Shown: positions 54,967 through 63,785 of the stretch, one piece after another
How positions within the stretch are numbered: the first letter of the stretch is position 1
Layout of the letters: the number at the start of each line of letters is the position of its first letter
DNA from: Tubulanus polymorphus
Taxonomy: Eukaryota > Nemertea > Palaeonemertea > Tubulaniformes > Tubulanidae
Assembly: GCF_964204645.1 (NCBI RefSeq)
Contig: NC_134025.1
Location: forward strand, 16,832,001 to 16,896,000
Length of the DNA: 64,000 nt
Reading direction: 5' to 3'
Position numbers and translations under genes: made by a program
The notes under the pieces: model-generated
Seen by the model: only the letters and a program-made list of their open reading frames with translations
Told to the model about the DNA's origin: nothing
The model's database searches: none

Positions 54967-56071
54967 TTATTCTTTTAATTTTACTAGATAAAATCCATTC
55001 ATTAAATTTATCATCGTATCCTTTATATTTCACCAAAGAATACTTTTTTCCTTTAAGAGTTTTTGTTTTCAATACTTTTTCTATTTTGTATTCTATTTCA
55101 TCTGGATTTGGTACAAGTGATAATTCTTGTTCATAGAAATAACCTAATATTTCTTCATCTTTTAGATCTTCTAATTTATAAACAAAAGGTTTAGTTAATA
55201 TTATCTTTTTAATCTTGAATATTTCTTCTGTAAAATTTGGGGTATAACCTTTATAAAATGTTTTTCGATATTTAGATATTCTTACGTGTTGTCCTATTTT
55301 AAATTTAGGTTCACCGAAATCGTGTGTAACAAACGCTCCATATAAATTATTCCAAACTATTTCCGAATTATCTTCTTTTCTAGCTTGTATAGGTTTCATA
55401 TTTATAGAACTATGTTTAGAATTATCATAACCTTTCACTAAATCATCTAACACATCGATATATTTATATGTTTCATTAGCAGTAAAGTATTTCCACATTC
55501 TAGTTTTCAATGTTTTATTAAATCTTTCTATAATAGATGCTTTTTTATCTGAGTGTGTTGAAAAATAATCTACATCGTTATCAGATAATAGTTTTTTGAA
55601 ATGTTTGTTATAAAATTCCTTACCTTCATCAAATTGTATCTAATCTGGAATAGCTTCTTTAAATATAGATTTAAAAGCATTTGTAACTTCTATTCCAGTT
55701 TTATTTTTGATTGGAATTGACCATGCGTATCTACTGAATATGTCTATAACATTCAGTATCCAGAAATATCCTTTGTTGTATTCCTCTAAGTTCTTCATAT
55801 CAATTAAATCTGCTTGCCATTGTTGATCGATATATGAAACCATAACTTTTCTTGTTAAATAAGTTTTATCCATTTTCTTGTGGATTTGATATGTTGGTTG
55901 ATTTTGTAACCATGATTTTAATTCGCTATATTTTATACCACCATGTGGGCGCCATACGGCACCATCACCATTATCAGATTTAATTTTATTCCATAATTCT
56001 GAAACGTTAGAATATGATACTTCACTCTCTGGGTTATAATAAAAATCTCTTAAATATTGTTCTTTTTTCAT
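54959..56071 (-). pseudogene. Polinton integrase with chromodomain (one in-frame stop)
   Basis: The frame covers QWQADLIDM (first Asp), then one TAG at 55640-55642, then QFDEGKEF (second Asp), IIERFNKTLK (Glu) and a C-terminal chromodomain (YSLVKYKGYDDKFNEW). Apart from the stop the gene is colinear with 10436-11563. It overlaps the ATPase start by 8 bases. The start is ATAAGATG, without the TAAATG motif seen at copy A. Confidence 0.88.
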
Positions 56072-56077
56072 CTTATT

Positions 56078-56446
56078 TTAATCCATTAATAATAATTTAG
56101 ATTTAGTTTCAATGGCTTTATGATTTGACTTATTTTCTGGTATGATAGGTTTATTGTCATTGGAATCATCTTTATCATCAGATTTGAATTTTGATTTATA
56201 TATTACACCGGATAATATAATAACTGTTACTAATCCAATTGTAATATATAATTTATAATTACTTCCAGCATTAGAAGAATCAGATGGATTATTATTTGAA
56301 TCAATATCAGATAAAGTCTGTGATTCATTTATATCAGTTAATTTCTTTTTCTTAGCTTTTTTTAATTCTGAAGATCTTTTACCTAATTCTCTTGCCCATT
56401 TAATTTGTTTCTCGGATCTAGCCTTTTTCTTAACGCCATCACTCAT
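56078..56446 (-). CDS. Small basic membrane protein Y
   Basis: The 122-residue counterpart of 12995-13351: basic block KKKARSEKQIKWARELGKRS, a Ser/Asn-rich linker, one membrane helix (LYITIGLVTVIILSGVIY) and an Asp-rich tail. It starts at AAATAAATGAG. Function unknown. Confidence 0.72.
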   Translation of the reverse strand: MSDGVKKKARSEKQIKWARELGKRSSELKKAKKKKLTDINESQTLSDIDSNNNPSDSSNAGSNYKLYITIGLVTVIILSGVIYKSKFKSDDKDDSNDNKPIIPENKSNHKAIETKSKLLLMD

Positions 56447-56471
56447 TTATTTTAGTTAATTTTTGTTCTGA

Positions 56472-57041
56472 TTAATTTTTTGTTTCGACGTTTGGTTGTA
56501 GTACATCTGTTTCATTCTTACCTGATTTATATTCCATAGACTTGATATTCGAAAATGTAATGACACCAGTAGAAATTAATGTCATAACCGATCCTAATTG
56601 AAATGAAGCATAACCAACCCATTTTTGTAATTCAGTCATAACTAAATAGTCATTTTTCAAATCACTATATAATTTATTTTCATCATCAATTGGCATTAAC
56701 TGGTTACATAATTTTGAATAACATTTGACAATACCATCTGAAATAGAATCATTTATTCTAGCTAATCTTGCTTCTTCATAAATCTTAAAATATTTTATTA
56801 CTTTATCTGGTTTCATAGCATCTAATTCTTGAAAAGTAATGATTCTATTTAAAAACTCCTTAGTTTTTCCACCGGCAATCAATAGTTCTAGATGATGCTT
56901 ACAATATAAATAGTATTCATAATCAATATTACAATTAACTTGAGCACAATTAGTTACAACTGTATCGTTATTATCACTTATACCCAAATCATCTAATGTC
57001 TTTTCAATATCAATACTATTCTTATTAGATTTCTTTGACAT
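56472..57041 (-). CDS. Conserved Polinton protein X with membrane segment
   Basis: The 189-residue counterpart of 12457-13062: IEKTLDDLGIS, YEYYLYCKHHLELLIAGG, CYSKLCNQLMPI, DLKNDYLVMTEL and a hydrophobic LGSVMTLISTGVITFSNI. It does not overlap gene Y here, so the overlap in copy A is probably secondary. It starts at ATATAAATG. Function unknown. Confidence 0.75.
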   Translation of the reverse strand: MSKKSNKNSIDIEKTLDDLGISDNNDTVVTNCAQVNCNIDYEYYLYCKHHLELLIAGGKTKEFLNRIITFQELDAMKPDKVIKYFKIYEEARLARINDSISDGIVKCYSKLCNQLMPIDDENKLYSDLKNDYLVMTELQKWVGYASFQLGSVMTLISTGVITFSNIKSMEYKSGKNETDVLQPNVETKN

Positions 57042-57055
57042 TTATATTAGAGAAA

Positions 57056-57260
57056 AAAAGCAAAAAAATATTATAAGTATTCTTCAAATGATACTAGCTA
57101 GTTAAAGCTAAAGAATTCTAGTATTGACTACTGATACTAGCTATTTGAATTTAAAGAATTTCTATTTGAATCTATTCAAAATATAAAGTATTCTCTTTTG
57201 AAAAGAAAATATTAGAAATATAATAGAATTCACTAGCTAGTTGAAGTTATTGTTTTTTTA
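57056..57260. repeat. AT-rich CTAGCTA repeat region upstream of gene X
   Basis: GATACTAGCTA, GAATTCTAGTA and CACTAGCTAGTTGAA words recur. The position before gene X matches the CTAGTT repeats of copy A (12173-12440) although the exact words differ. Confidence 0.5.
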
Positions 57261-57285
57261 TTATATTTTATTTGAATTCTATTTG

Positions 57286-57360
57286 ATATCTCACTACTTT
57301 TGTTTATCTATTAGGAGCAGTAATTATAACCGTCCAGATAAGTCATTTCGGATCCTTGAT
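57286..57360 (+). other. Conserved block shared with copy A
   Basis: ATATCTCACTACTTTTGT, a variable middle, and GTCCAGATAAGTCATTTCGG match 13406-13482. In both copies the block runs straight into a sequence that is duplicated further on. Confidence 0.6.
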
Positions 57361-57453
57361 ATCAAATTCCTCAACGTATTGTTCATTATTTGGATCATTG
57401 TTCCATTGATCAATAAATTTCTTTGCCTTTGTTAACTGTTCTAAAGATAACTG

Positions 57454-58017
57454 TTAATCTAGTTTATTAGATTTAATTATGTTTTCCTTCTTTTCTAAAG
57501 GTCTTAAATTCTTCCAATTCCAAATAAGTTTTTTATTGTATTCATCATTCATGTTAAATTTAGATATTGGTAACACGTGATCAATATGGTAATAATCCCC
57601 ATAATTATCTATATTCATTTTATCATCGAATTGAAATATAATCCATGATTTGAGAAATTCATCTGAACAACCCAATAAATTAGATAGTGTTTCTGAATGT
57701 GTTTCTTTGTTGAATAATTGTGTTAATCTAGATCTTAAGCATTGTTTCAATCTAAAATTAAGATCTGTTTGATATCTTTCTCTCATATATTCTGCCATAT
57801 AATAATTATAATGTTCTATATTATCTTCTCGATATTGTTTAGTATATAGTTTAGTGCAAGTTTTACAGCAATATTGAAAACCATCTTTGCTAATCTTACG
57901 CTTACTAAATTCTGTTAATGATTTATCTAATTCACACTTAGAACACTTCTTGTAATATATATTTATAACACCAGTATTATTTGTAATATTGATAATTTGT
58001 GGTTGTTCTGGTTCCAT
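57454..58017 (-). CDS. HNH endonuclease with N-terminal zinc ribbon
   Basis: The 187-residue protein has a zinc ribbon (CSKCELDKSLTEF and YCCKTCTK, about 24-58), a helical linker with LRSRLTQLF, then the HNH core: a GCSDEFLKSWIIFQF lead, YHIDHVLPIS (about 143-152) and WNWKNLRPLEKKENI. This layout is common in free-standing HNH nucleases of phages and giant viruses, often homing endonucleases. It cuts DNA, presumably at specific sites. It starts at TAATAAATGG like virion genes. It is absent from the visible part of copy A and lies inside a duplicated frame, which suggests a gain. Confidence 0.88.
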   Translation of the reverse strand: MEPEQPQIINITNNTGVINIYYKKCSKCELDKSLTEFSKRKISKDGFQYCCKTCTKLYTKQYREDNIEHYNYYMAEYMRERYQTDLNFRLKQCLRSRLTQLFNKETHSETLSNLLGCSDEFLKSWIIFQFDDKMNIDNYGDYYHIDHVLPISKFNMNDEYNKKLIWNWKNLRPLEKKENIIKSNKLD

Positions 58018-58150
58018 TTATTATATGTATTTTTTACTAAATTGGTTAATATTTTAGAATCCTCTTCCATTTCTTCGACCAACGTCATCCTTTTTCATTC
58101 CTCGCTGCTTTTGATAAGTTGTTTCGATTCCTTGATATCTAAATCATACC

Positions 58151-58503
58151 ACTGGGCAAAACCGCGCATTCGTGCGCGCTTTTGATCAATGCGCATGCGC
58201 TAATCATAATTATATTTACATAACGAATATATAATTATGTAAATAGAAACGACCGAACACAGAAAATATCAAAACGTGTTCGCATTAGGCAAACCGCGCA
58301 TTCATGCGCGCTTTTGCTAAATGCGCATGCGCTAATCCTAATTATATATTCATTCTGTAAATTCTGTAAAATAGAAACGACCGAACACAGAAAATATCAA
58401 AACGTGTTCGCATTAGGCAAACCGCGCATTCATGCGCGCTTTTGATCAATGCGCATGCGCTAATCCTAATTATATATTCATTCTGAATAGAAACGACCGA
58501 ACA
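58151..58503. repeat. GC-rich minisatellite, three units of about 130 bp
   Basis: Units start at about 58158, 58291 and 58419 with AAACCGCGCATTCATGCGCG, then AATGCGCATGCGCTAATC, an AT-rich spacer and AGAAACGACCGAACA. TGCGCATGCGC and GCGCATTCATGCGC are palindromic. The composition contrasts strongly with the element. Confidence 0.85.
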
Positions 58504-59165
58504 TAAAAATTCACCAAACAGATTTACACAATACATTATACAAGTTGTTCGGCCGTTTCTTCCAATACATCATTTGATTTCTATAAATACAATTTATAAT
58601 TACAAGCATTTTTTCAATTGCCGGTAAATATTTAACAACAACAACAAATGTTAAACTTAATCATTGGAGTCTTAATGTTTTTGCAATTCTTATATAGTTT
58701 CTTCATCGATCTTTTGTGATTCTATTGGTTTGATATCCATTGCTGTTGATTCCTCAGTCAGAAAGAGTATCTTGAGTTTCTCTATCACTTCTTGATGCGT
58801 ATGGCGTTTTATTAATCTAAAAGATATTAGCGGTAACTCTAGCTATCTAAAACATATACTAAATACACTTAAATATATCTAAAGGTTTCATATTTAATAG
58901 CCATAATAACTACAACAAACAGTACTTACATTTAGATTTAGAATTGTAAACTATAAACTCCTAATTTCGTTTCGAGAGATAGAATATCCTGAGCACAATG
59001 TTACAGCGTATGTTCATTTCTTGCCACGTCATCTGGTTCCGGTTCTAGAGTGTTCTCTGCACGTTTGTAATAATGAGTCATAAGTCTCGGCGTCATAGTA
59101 ACAGCTGTAACAGCTGTGAATTTATAGATTTATTCCATAGCTCTTTACATTGAATGTATATAGGT
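58504..59165. other. Non-coding stretch of the HNH cassette
   Basis: No gene is visible. The base composition is closer to host DNA than to the Polinton, which fits acquired sequence. Confidence 0.5.
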
Positions 59166-59417
59166 TCAAATAGAATCATGTTCTAGTATAAACATCGGAT
59201 CCTTGATGTCAAATTCCTCAACGTATTGTTCATTATTTGGATCATTATTCCATAATTCAATAAATTTCTTTGCCTTTGTTAACTGTTCTGAATATAACTG
59301 TAAATATTCAAGTTTCAATTTATTCTCTAAATGTGTTTTAGTTTTATTGTGTCTTGCTTTTTGGGATTTATCTATATTGATATTACATGTTGGACAGTAG
59401 TACTTATTTGCTTCCAT
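59166..59417 (-). pseudogene. Truncated zinc-finger gene in the right TIR
   Basis: The first 38 codons equal those of 42455-42994 because both lie in the TIR. Beyond it the protein differs (LTKAKKFIELWNNDPNNEQY) and stops after 83 residues. Only the first finger is retained. It has the same early-type upstream box. It may be expressed as a short protein or be a by-product of TIR copying. Confidence 0.6.
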
Positions 59418-59901
59418 TTTAATACTAAATTTTTTATTAAAATTGATTTTAGAAGTTCAATGATTTAAATGTTATTCATTCATATGAATATTTTAAGAGT
59501 AATAGGGGTAATGGGCTTTCATATCAAAGGTTGAATGGTCGAGTTCATTAATAACAAATATTAAAAGTAATTTAAAACTATAATATATTTGCATAACCGT
59601 GTGTATTTCAGTTGAATAATAGAATAATTATTATTATTTGAATATATTTGATTATATGAATTTGTGTATTGTAAATAAATAAATTGGTCGCGGAGCGGAG
59701 CGGTTGCGAAGTGGAGCGACCAATTGATTTAATACAATATGCTTTTTAAATTATTGATATCTTAGAATAAATATTTAGTTTTAATATAAAATGCACACGG
59801 TTATGAAAATATATTATAGTTTTAAATTACTTTTAATGTTTTGTTTTTGAATGAGCTCGACCGTTCGACCTTTGGTATGAAAGCCCATTACCCCTATTAC
59901 T
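59304..59901 (-). repeat. Right terminal inverted repeat of copy B
   Basis: The inverted partner of 41971-42568, equal in length with scattered mismatches. The outer 404 bases (59498-59901) form the same palindrome with the GC-rich hairpin in its centre. Confidence 0.95.
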
Positions 59902-60346
59902 TATGTCGAACCGATTGACGAGCAACTGGCGGCCTCTCGTAGGCCGCTAGTTGCCGCTAATCGGCGATAAACCCAGTTGCGTCGGTAGGCGTCGCGTTGC
60001 TTGTCGACATACGCCAGCCTTAAGAGGACGTCAATGGGACGTCAAGATGGAATTAAGTCTGGATTACGTCACTTTGATGCCGTATGGAGGACGTCAAGAA
60101 ATTAACGTAATTTTGACGAAATAAAAATACGTCTTAAATGATGTCGAGAAAACTTTCATTTTTTACTCAAAATCCAACGTCTGGTTTTGCTGTTTTAAGG
60201 ACGTAATGAAAACGTAAAAATGCCTAGTGGGACTGAATTGCTGATGAAATTTTGAATCTAAAACAATGATATTTAATGTTATTGATTGAACCATTTACGC
60301 CGAGAGGTGCGGATCTGCACTTTTACTGAAATCCTGCGTATGGCCC
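59902..60346. repeat. Right flank: target duplication and GC-rich host repeat
   Basis: TATGTC (59902-59907) is the right copy of the target duplication. CTCTCGTAGGCCGCTAGTTG and, at 59981-60010, the GTCGGTAGGCGTCGCGTTGC repeat match the left flank. The stretch 60020-60340 has GACGT-rich words resembling 40560-40900 and no gene. Confidence 0.65.
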
Positions 60347-60416
60347 AGGGAGGGAGGGAGGGAGGGAGGGAGGGAGGGAGGGAGGGAGGGAGGGAGGGAG
60401 GGAGGGAGGGAGGGAG
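60347..60416. repeat. GGGA microsatellite
   Basis: About 17 uninterrupted GGGA units. Confidence 0.97.
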
Positions 60417-60782
60417 TAAAGCATAATATGTATTTAATACCATTAATACGTATTTAATACCATTAATACGTATTTGATATGTATTTAATACATTGATACC
60501 TCAACCCCCTTTTTGGTTAACTAATATTTCAGACAATATTTCATACATTTCAACTAATTTAACAGTCTTATTCGTGATTTATTTCATTTAGTTTATGAAT
60601 ATACAATGTACACAATTTAATACTTAAACAGTTAAACAATCTAGCGGGTTCATTGTAATCCTCTTTTATTAATGATAAGTGTAAATACATAATTGAATAT
60701 GATTTATACTTTTCCAAATATTTATAATAAATCTGTTAGATAAATAGATATTGAAACAGAAATATATATGATAAAACTATTT

Positions 60783-60865
60783 ATGTACTAGACGTACGAG
60801 TAAGAATCCAAGATTCTTACTTTCTTGGCAAGAATCTTACTTTCTTACTCGTACGTCTAGTACAT
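60783..60865. repeat. Perfect 24-bp-arm hairpin
   Basis: ATGTACTAGACGTACGAG plus TAAGAA (60783-60806) pairs exactly with 60842-60865. The 35-base middle contains two AAGA(T/A)TCTTAC words. It lies just downstream of the gene at 60980-61294, so it may be a transcription-end or replication structure. Confidence 0.85.
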
Positions 60866-60979
60866 AGATATATAAATTAGTTTTTATAAAAATCATAAAT
60901 ATAAATTATTAATCTAAATATTGAAATAGTTATAATATTATCTATTTTTATATTTTCAACCAATTTAACAGTCTTATTC

Positions 60980-61294
60980 TCAATTTGAATTATACAGTTT
61001 ATCATCTAATTCATGAATATATTTATGATTTCTCAAACTCTTTTTATTTTTATATCTTTTATTACAAATTTCACAACACTTAATATTATTCAATCTATCT
61101 GAAATATAATTCATATTTTCTATTAATTCAGTGTATCTAATTTTACAGCAATCATAGAATTCTAACAACTGTTTTATAGTATAAACTGAGAATGAAAATA
61201 AACCTGTAAGCATAATAATTGATTTAATATTCTGTTGATTTTTATATATTAGATGTAATAAGTTTAATATATTTTCACTCATTTTTATAGTCAA
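60980..61294 (-). CDS. Membrane protein with C-terminal C2H2 finger
   Basis: The 104-residue protein has an N-terminal part with a hydrophobic helix (SIIMLTGLFSFSVYTI, about 20-36), a Cys-containing middle and a C-terminal finger CCEICNKRYKNKKSLRNHKYIH (split here as CEIC and HKYIH ligands, about 73-92). A membrane anchor joined to a nucleic-acid finger is unusual. It has no counterpart in copies A or B. Confidence 0.6.
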   Translation of the reverse strand: MTIKMSENILNLLHLIYKNQQNIKSIIMLTGLFSFSVYTIKQLLEFYDCCKIRYTELIENMNYISDRLNNIKCCEICNKRYKNKKSLRNHKYIHELDDKLYNSN

Positions 61295-61320
61295 AATATA
61301 TGAAATTAAAAGATGCTGTT

Positions 61321-61539
61321 TTAATCCTCTAAATCATTTTCTAAATTAACTTTTTTATTCTTTTTATTTCTGTGATTGTTTCCATTTAACTTCTTTAATC
61401 TTTTACTCAATTTATTATTTTCATTCATCAAATCTTTTGAAATATTCTCATAGTAAAAATATAATGCTGCTAATATTAAACCTCCAGCAACTAAATAATG
61501 TTTCAAATCACTTTTCCCAGTTGGGATGAAACCATCCAT
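61321..61539 (-). CDS. Small membrane protein with basic tail
   Basis: The 72-residue protein starts MDGFIPTGKSDLKHYLVAGG, has one membrane helix (about 14-31) and a Lys/Asn-rich tail ending in acidic residues. Start at AAATAAATGG, the family's late-type signal. Function unknown. Confidence 0.6.
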   Translation of the reverse strand: MDGFIPTGKSDLKHYLVAGGLILAALYFYYENISKDLMNENNKLSKRLKKLNGNNHRNKKNKKVNLENDLED

Positions 61540-61657
61540 TTATTTAAGAGAAAAATTAAACAGTTTATAAAATATTTGCTAGTTTTTAATTAAATATTTT
61601 ATAATCATTTTTAAAATATTAAACTTTTAAATGATTAAATCAAATAACAATTAAATT

Positions 61658-62078
61658 TACAGCCAAACAATTTAACATTTCAACTGTCAAACAATTTATC
61701 ATTTCAACTGTCAAACAATTTATCATTTCAACTGTCAAACAATTTATCATTTCAACTGTCAAACAATTTATCATTTCAACTGTCAAACAATTTATCACTT
61801 CAACTGTCAAACAATTTATCATTTCAACTGTCAAACAATTTATCATTTCAACTATCATTTCAACTGTCAAACAATTTAACATTTCAACTGTCAAACAATT
61901 TATCATTTCAACTGTCAAACAATTTATCATTTCAACTGTCAAACAATTTATCATTTCAACTGTCAAACAATTTATCATTTCAACTGTCTTGTCATTTCAA
62001 CTGTCAAACAATTTATCATTTCAACTGTCAAACAATTTATCATTTCAACTGTCAAACAATTTATTATTTTAACAGTCT
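61658..62078. repeat. 24-bp minisatellite, about 16 copies
   Basis: The unit AACTGTCAAACAATTTATCA plus TTTC repeats nearly without change. Because 24 is a multiple of three it leaves an open frame on the minus strand (repeating INCLTVEM), which I do not regard as a gene. Confidence 0.95.
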
Positions 62079-62129
62079 ATTAGATATTTAAATCATTTAA
62101 CTCAATTCAATAATTATAATGTTGAATTG

Positions 62130-62750
62130 TTACTCTTTACACCAGTTTTTATGTTTAATTGTTTCATAATGCTTTGATTTATGTGATTTTAAATATTTAC
62201 CTCCGCAATAACAATGCACTTTTTCATTAGGATTGAATTTTCTAAATTCATCTCCTAAACTACATTGAACTGCAATATCTTTAAATGATTTTTCATTATC
62301 TAATTCACATTGAATTCCAATATTTGATGAATTTTCATTAAAGATAATTTGTTTATTATCAAAATTGAAATAATATAATTGTCTTTTTTCAATTCTTAAG
62401 TTAATCAAATCATTGTAATCTTTTGAAAGTATTATATCACTTTTTCTTTCATTGAAAGGGGTTTGAAGTATATTTATTATGTTTTCATCTAAAGTTCCTT
62501 TAAAATTTAAAACTGTATTGAATACTTTAGGATTTTTAACACCATTATCAGAAGTATCAATTAGTTTAGTAATTAAATATGTTTCATTTGATAATATTTG
62601 ATTAATCATAGTTATGTTATCGATTTTATAATGTCTTGCAGACACTAAATTTGTTGCTGAAATATAATTTCTAATGTTAAACTGTGAAAATGATTTATTG
62701 GTTTCATTGATTTCGATTTTAAAGTTGGGTTCTTCTTCTTCTTTCTTCAT
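62130..62750 (-). CDS. Unknown protein with C-terminal Cys/His finger
   Basis: I place the start at 62750, where TTTTAATAAAA and TTATTAAAATG precede an acidic opening MKKEEEEPNFKIEINE; an upstream in-frame ATG at 62807 lacks these signals. The 206-residue protein has a beta-rich-looking middle and ends with VHCYCGGKYLKSHKSKH plus a further His and Cys, a single finger-like unit. It takes the position that the zinc-finger gene has at the end of copy B. I do not recognise a family. Confidence 0.6.
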   Translation of the reverse strand: MKKEEEEPNFKIEINETNKSFSQFNIRNYISATNLVSARHYKIDNITMINQILSNETYLITKLIDTSDNGVKNPKVFNTVLNFKGTLDENIINILQTPFNERKSDIILSKDYNDLINLRIEKRQLYYFNFDNKQIIFNENSSNIGIQCELDNEKSFKDIAVQCSLGDEFRKFNPNEKVHCYCGGKYLKSHKSKHYETIKHKNWCKE

Positions 62751-62875
62751 TTTAATAACAAAACTTTTATTAAAATGAATCCAACGCATATAAATATAAA
62801 TATTCACGGTTTTAAATATGAATTATTTCACTCACACTTTTGTATTGAATAATCTATCAATTTATATGTTATTCA

Positions 62876-62962
62876 TATATATTTTATTCATTTATATGAA
62901 TATTTTAAGAGTAATAGGGGTAATGGGCTTTCAGGTTAAAGGTTGAATGGTCGAGCTCATAA
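62876..62962 (-). repeat. Partial TIR arm of fragment C
   Basis: ATGAATATTTTAAG then AGTAATAGGGGTAATGGGCT and GGTTGAATGGTCGAGCTCAT match the inner TIR arm of copy B. Similarity stops at about 62962; the rest of the 404-bp palindrome is missing. Confidence 0.75.
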
Positions 62963-63289
62963 AAAATGAAAAATATGCCTTAAAATAACTACAGATTTTT
63001 TCCACACCGTACACATGAATTTATACGTTTATCAAAGACGACAAAGAATAAGGACATAAATTCAACCAACAGGATATTGAAGGGCAGTGGATCAAAATAT
63101 TTAAGTTCCATATATTGGTAGCACAAAAGAAGTCTACTTAAGCAGCTGAACCACTGACCTTTAAAAAGTGAGCACTTGATTTTATAATTTATCAACTAGT
63201 GTTCTCAATATATCGAGTTTTGCATTTTCACTCTGTTGCAACTCCTCTCCTTGTTTTTTAATTAGATAGATCAAACAGCTTTTCAGTAT

Positions 63290-63785
63290 CTTACTTGCGT
63301 GACTTTTCGTGCTCCTCCATTATTTTCATAATTTTAGATTGTCTTTCAGATAACCTACTGGTGGACCTTTTTTCCCAGTACTCTGAACCTGTGGAACTGG
63401 AACGTTAGCCTCTAATTGATCTGCTGAGTCCTCCTCAGTTGACAAATTGTTATCATTATCCGAAAGATCTGATAAAGTTTAAACTGTTTAAGTTGAAACT
63501 GTGTATTTAGGCTGAGTATTGGGTTTGGCCCCCAAATATTCATTTAACTCCTCAAAAAAGGGTGATTTCTTAGGCTCTCTGCCGGTCTTGTTATTGTGAT
63601 CGACTGCCTTACGATACTGTAGCAGCAGATGTCTTAAGCTGCAACCACGTATAAAAGTAGTTGTGTTTTTTCATGGTTTCAGCTATTCTTTGCCAGACAT
63701 CTTTTTTGCCTGTTTTCTTATTTGCAAAACGTACTGCATTTTCTTGGTGCAGCTGTATCAACAGGGTTACTGCCCCTTTGGACAT
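63290..63785 (-). pseudogene. Myb/SANT-like domain gene, degraded
   Basis: From ATG 63785 a 58-codon frame reads MSKGAVTLLIQLHQENAVRF and KKDVWQRIAETMKKHNYFYT, then a neighbouring frame continues with LRHLLLQYRKAVDHNNKTGR, FFEELNEYLGAKP and a polar tail. Trp-x2-Ile-Ala, Tyr-Arg-Lys and Thr-Gly-Arg are hallmarks of Myb/SANT-like proteins of Harbinger transposons and their host relatives. A frameshift and two stops near 63480 show decay, unless introns are involved. Confidence 0.6.

Larger units (their letters stand above)
57343..59300. repeat. Direct duplication flanking the HNH cassette
   Basis: About 108 bases at 57343-57452 (CGGATCCTTGAT, TCCTCAACGTATTGTTCATT, TTTGCCTTTGTTAACTGTTC) recur at 59192-59300 as the end of the zinc-finger fragment gene. 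Between them lie the HNH gene, a GC-rich minisatellite and 660 bases of empty DNA. Confidence 0.8.
41971..59901 (+). mobile_element. Polinton/Maverick copy B, complete, 17.9 kb
   Basis: The element begins AGTAATAGGGG and ends CCCCTATTACT, has 598-bp terminal inverted repeats, and is flanked by a perfect 6-bp duplication TATGTC (41965-41970 and 59902-59907), as expected of Polinton integrase. It carries polymerase, penton, capsid, integrase, packaging ATPase and a set of small genes shared with copy A, plus an HNH endonuclease. Lesions are few: single stops in capsid, integrase and ATPase and a late frameshift in the coiled-coil protein. It is a young insertion compared with copy A. Confidence 0.97.
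60500..62962 (-). mobile_element. Polinton fragment C (right end of a third relative)
   Basis: This AT-rich block ends, on its right, with GAATATTTTAAGAGTAATAGGGG and the following 50 bases seen in the inner arm of copy B's right TIR (59487-59550). It carries three small minus-strand genes with the family's start signals but no polymerase, capsid or integrase. The left limit is approximate: duplicated fragments of the last gene's end occur near 60548-60600. Confidence 0.7.

Noticed and set aside
58151-58503. CRISPR array
   Set aside because: Three 130-bp units with conserved spacers in an animal genome; no short repeat/variable spacer pattern and no cas genes.
1-59901. Recoding of TAA/TAG as amino acids in the Polintons
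   Set aside because: The stops replace lysine in some places and leucine in others, the other copy has sense codons there, and intact genes use TAA as their normal stop.
61640-61978. 112-codon minus-strand frame repeating INCLTVEM
   Set aside because: It exists only because the 24-bp minisatellite is divisible by three; no start signal or non-repeat coding part.
62989-63195. 68-codon minus-strand frame after fragment C
   Set aside because: Cys-rich ends but no consistent motif, and no start signal of the element family.
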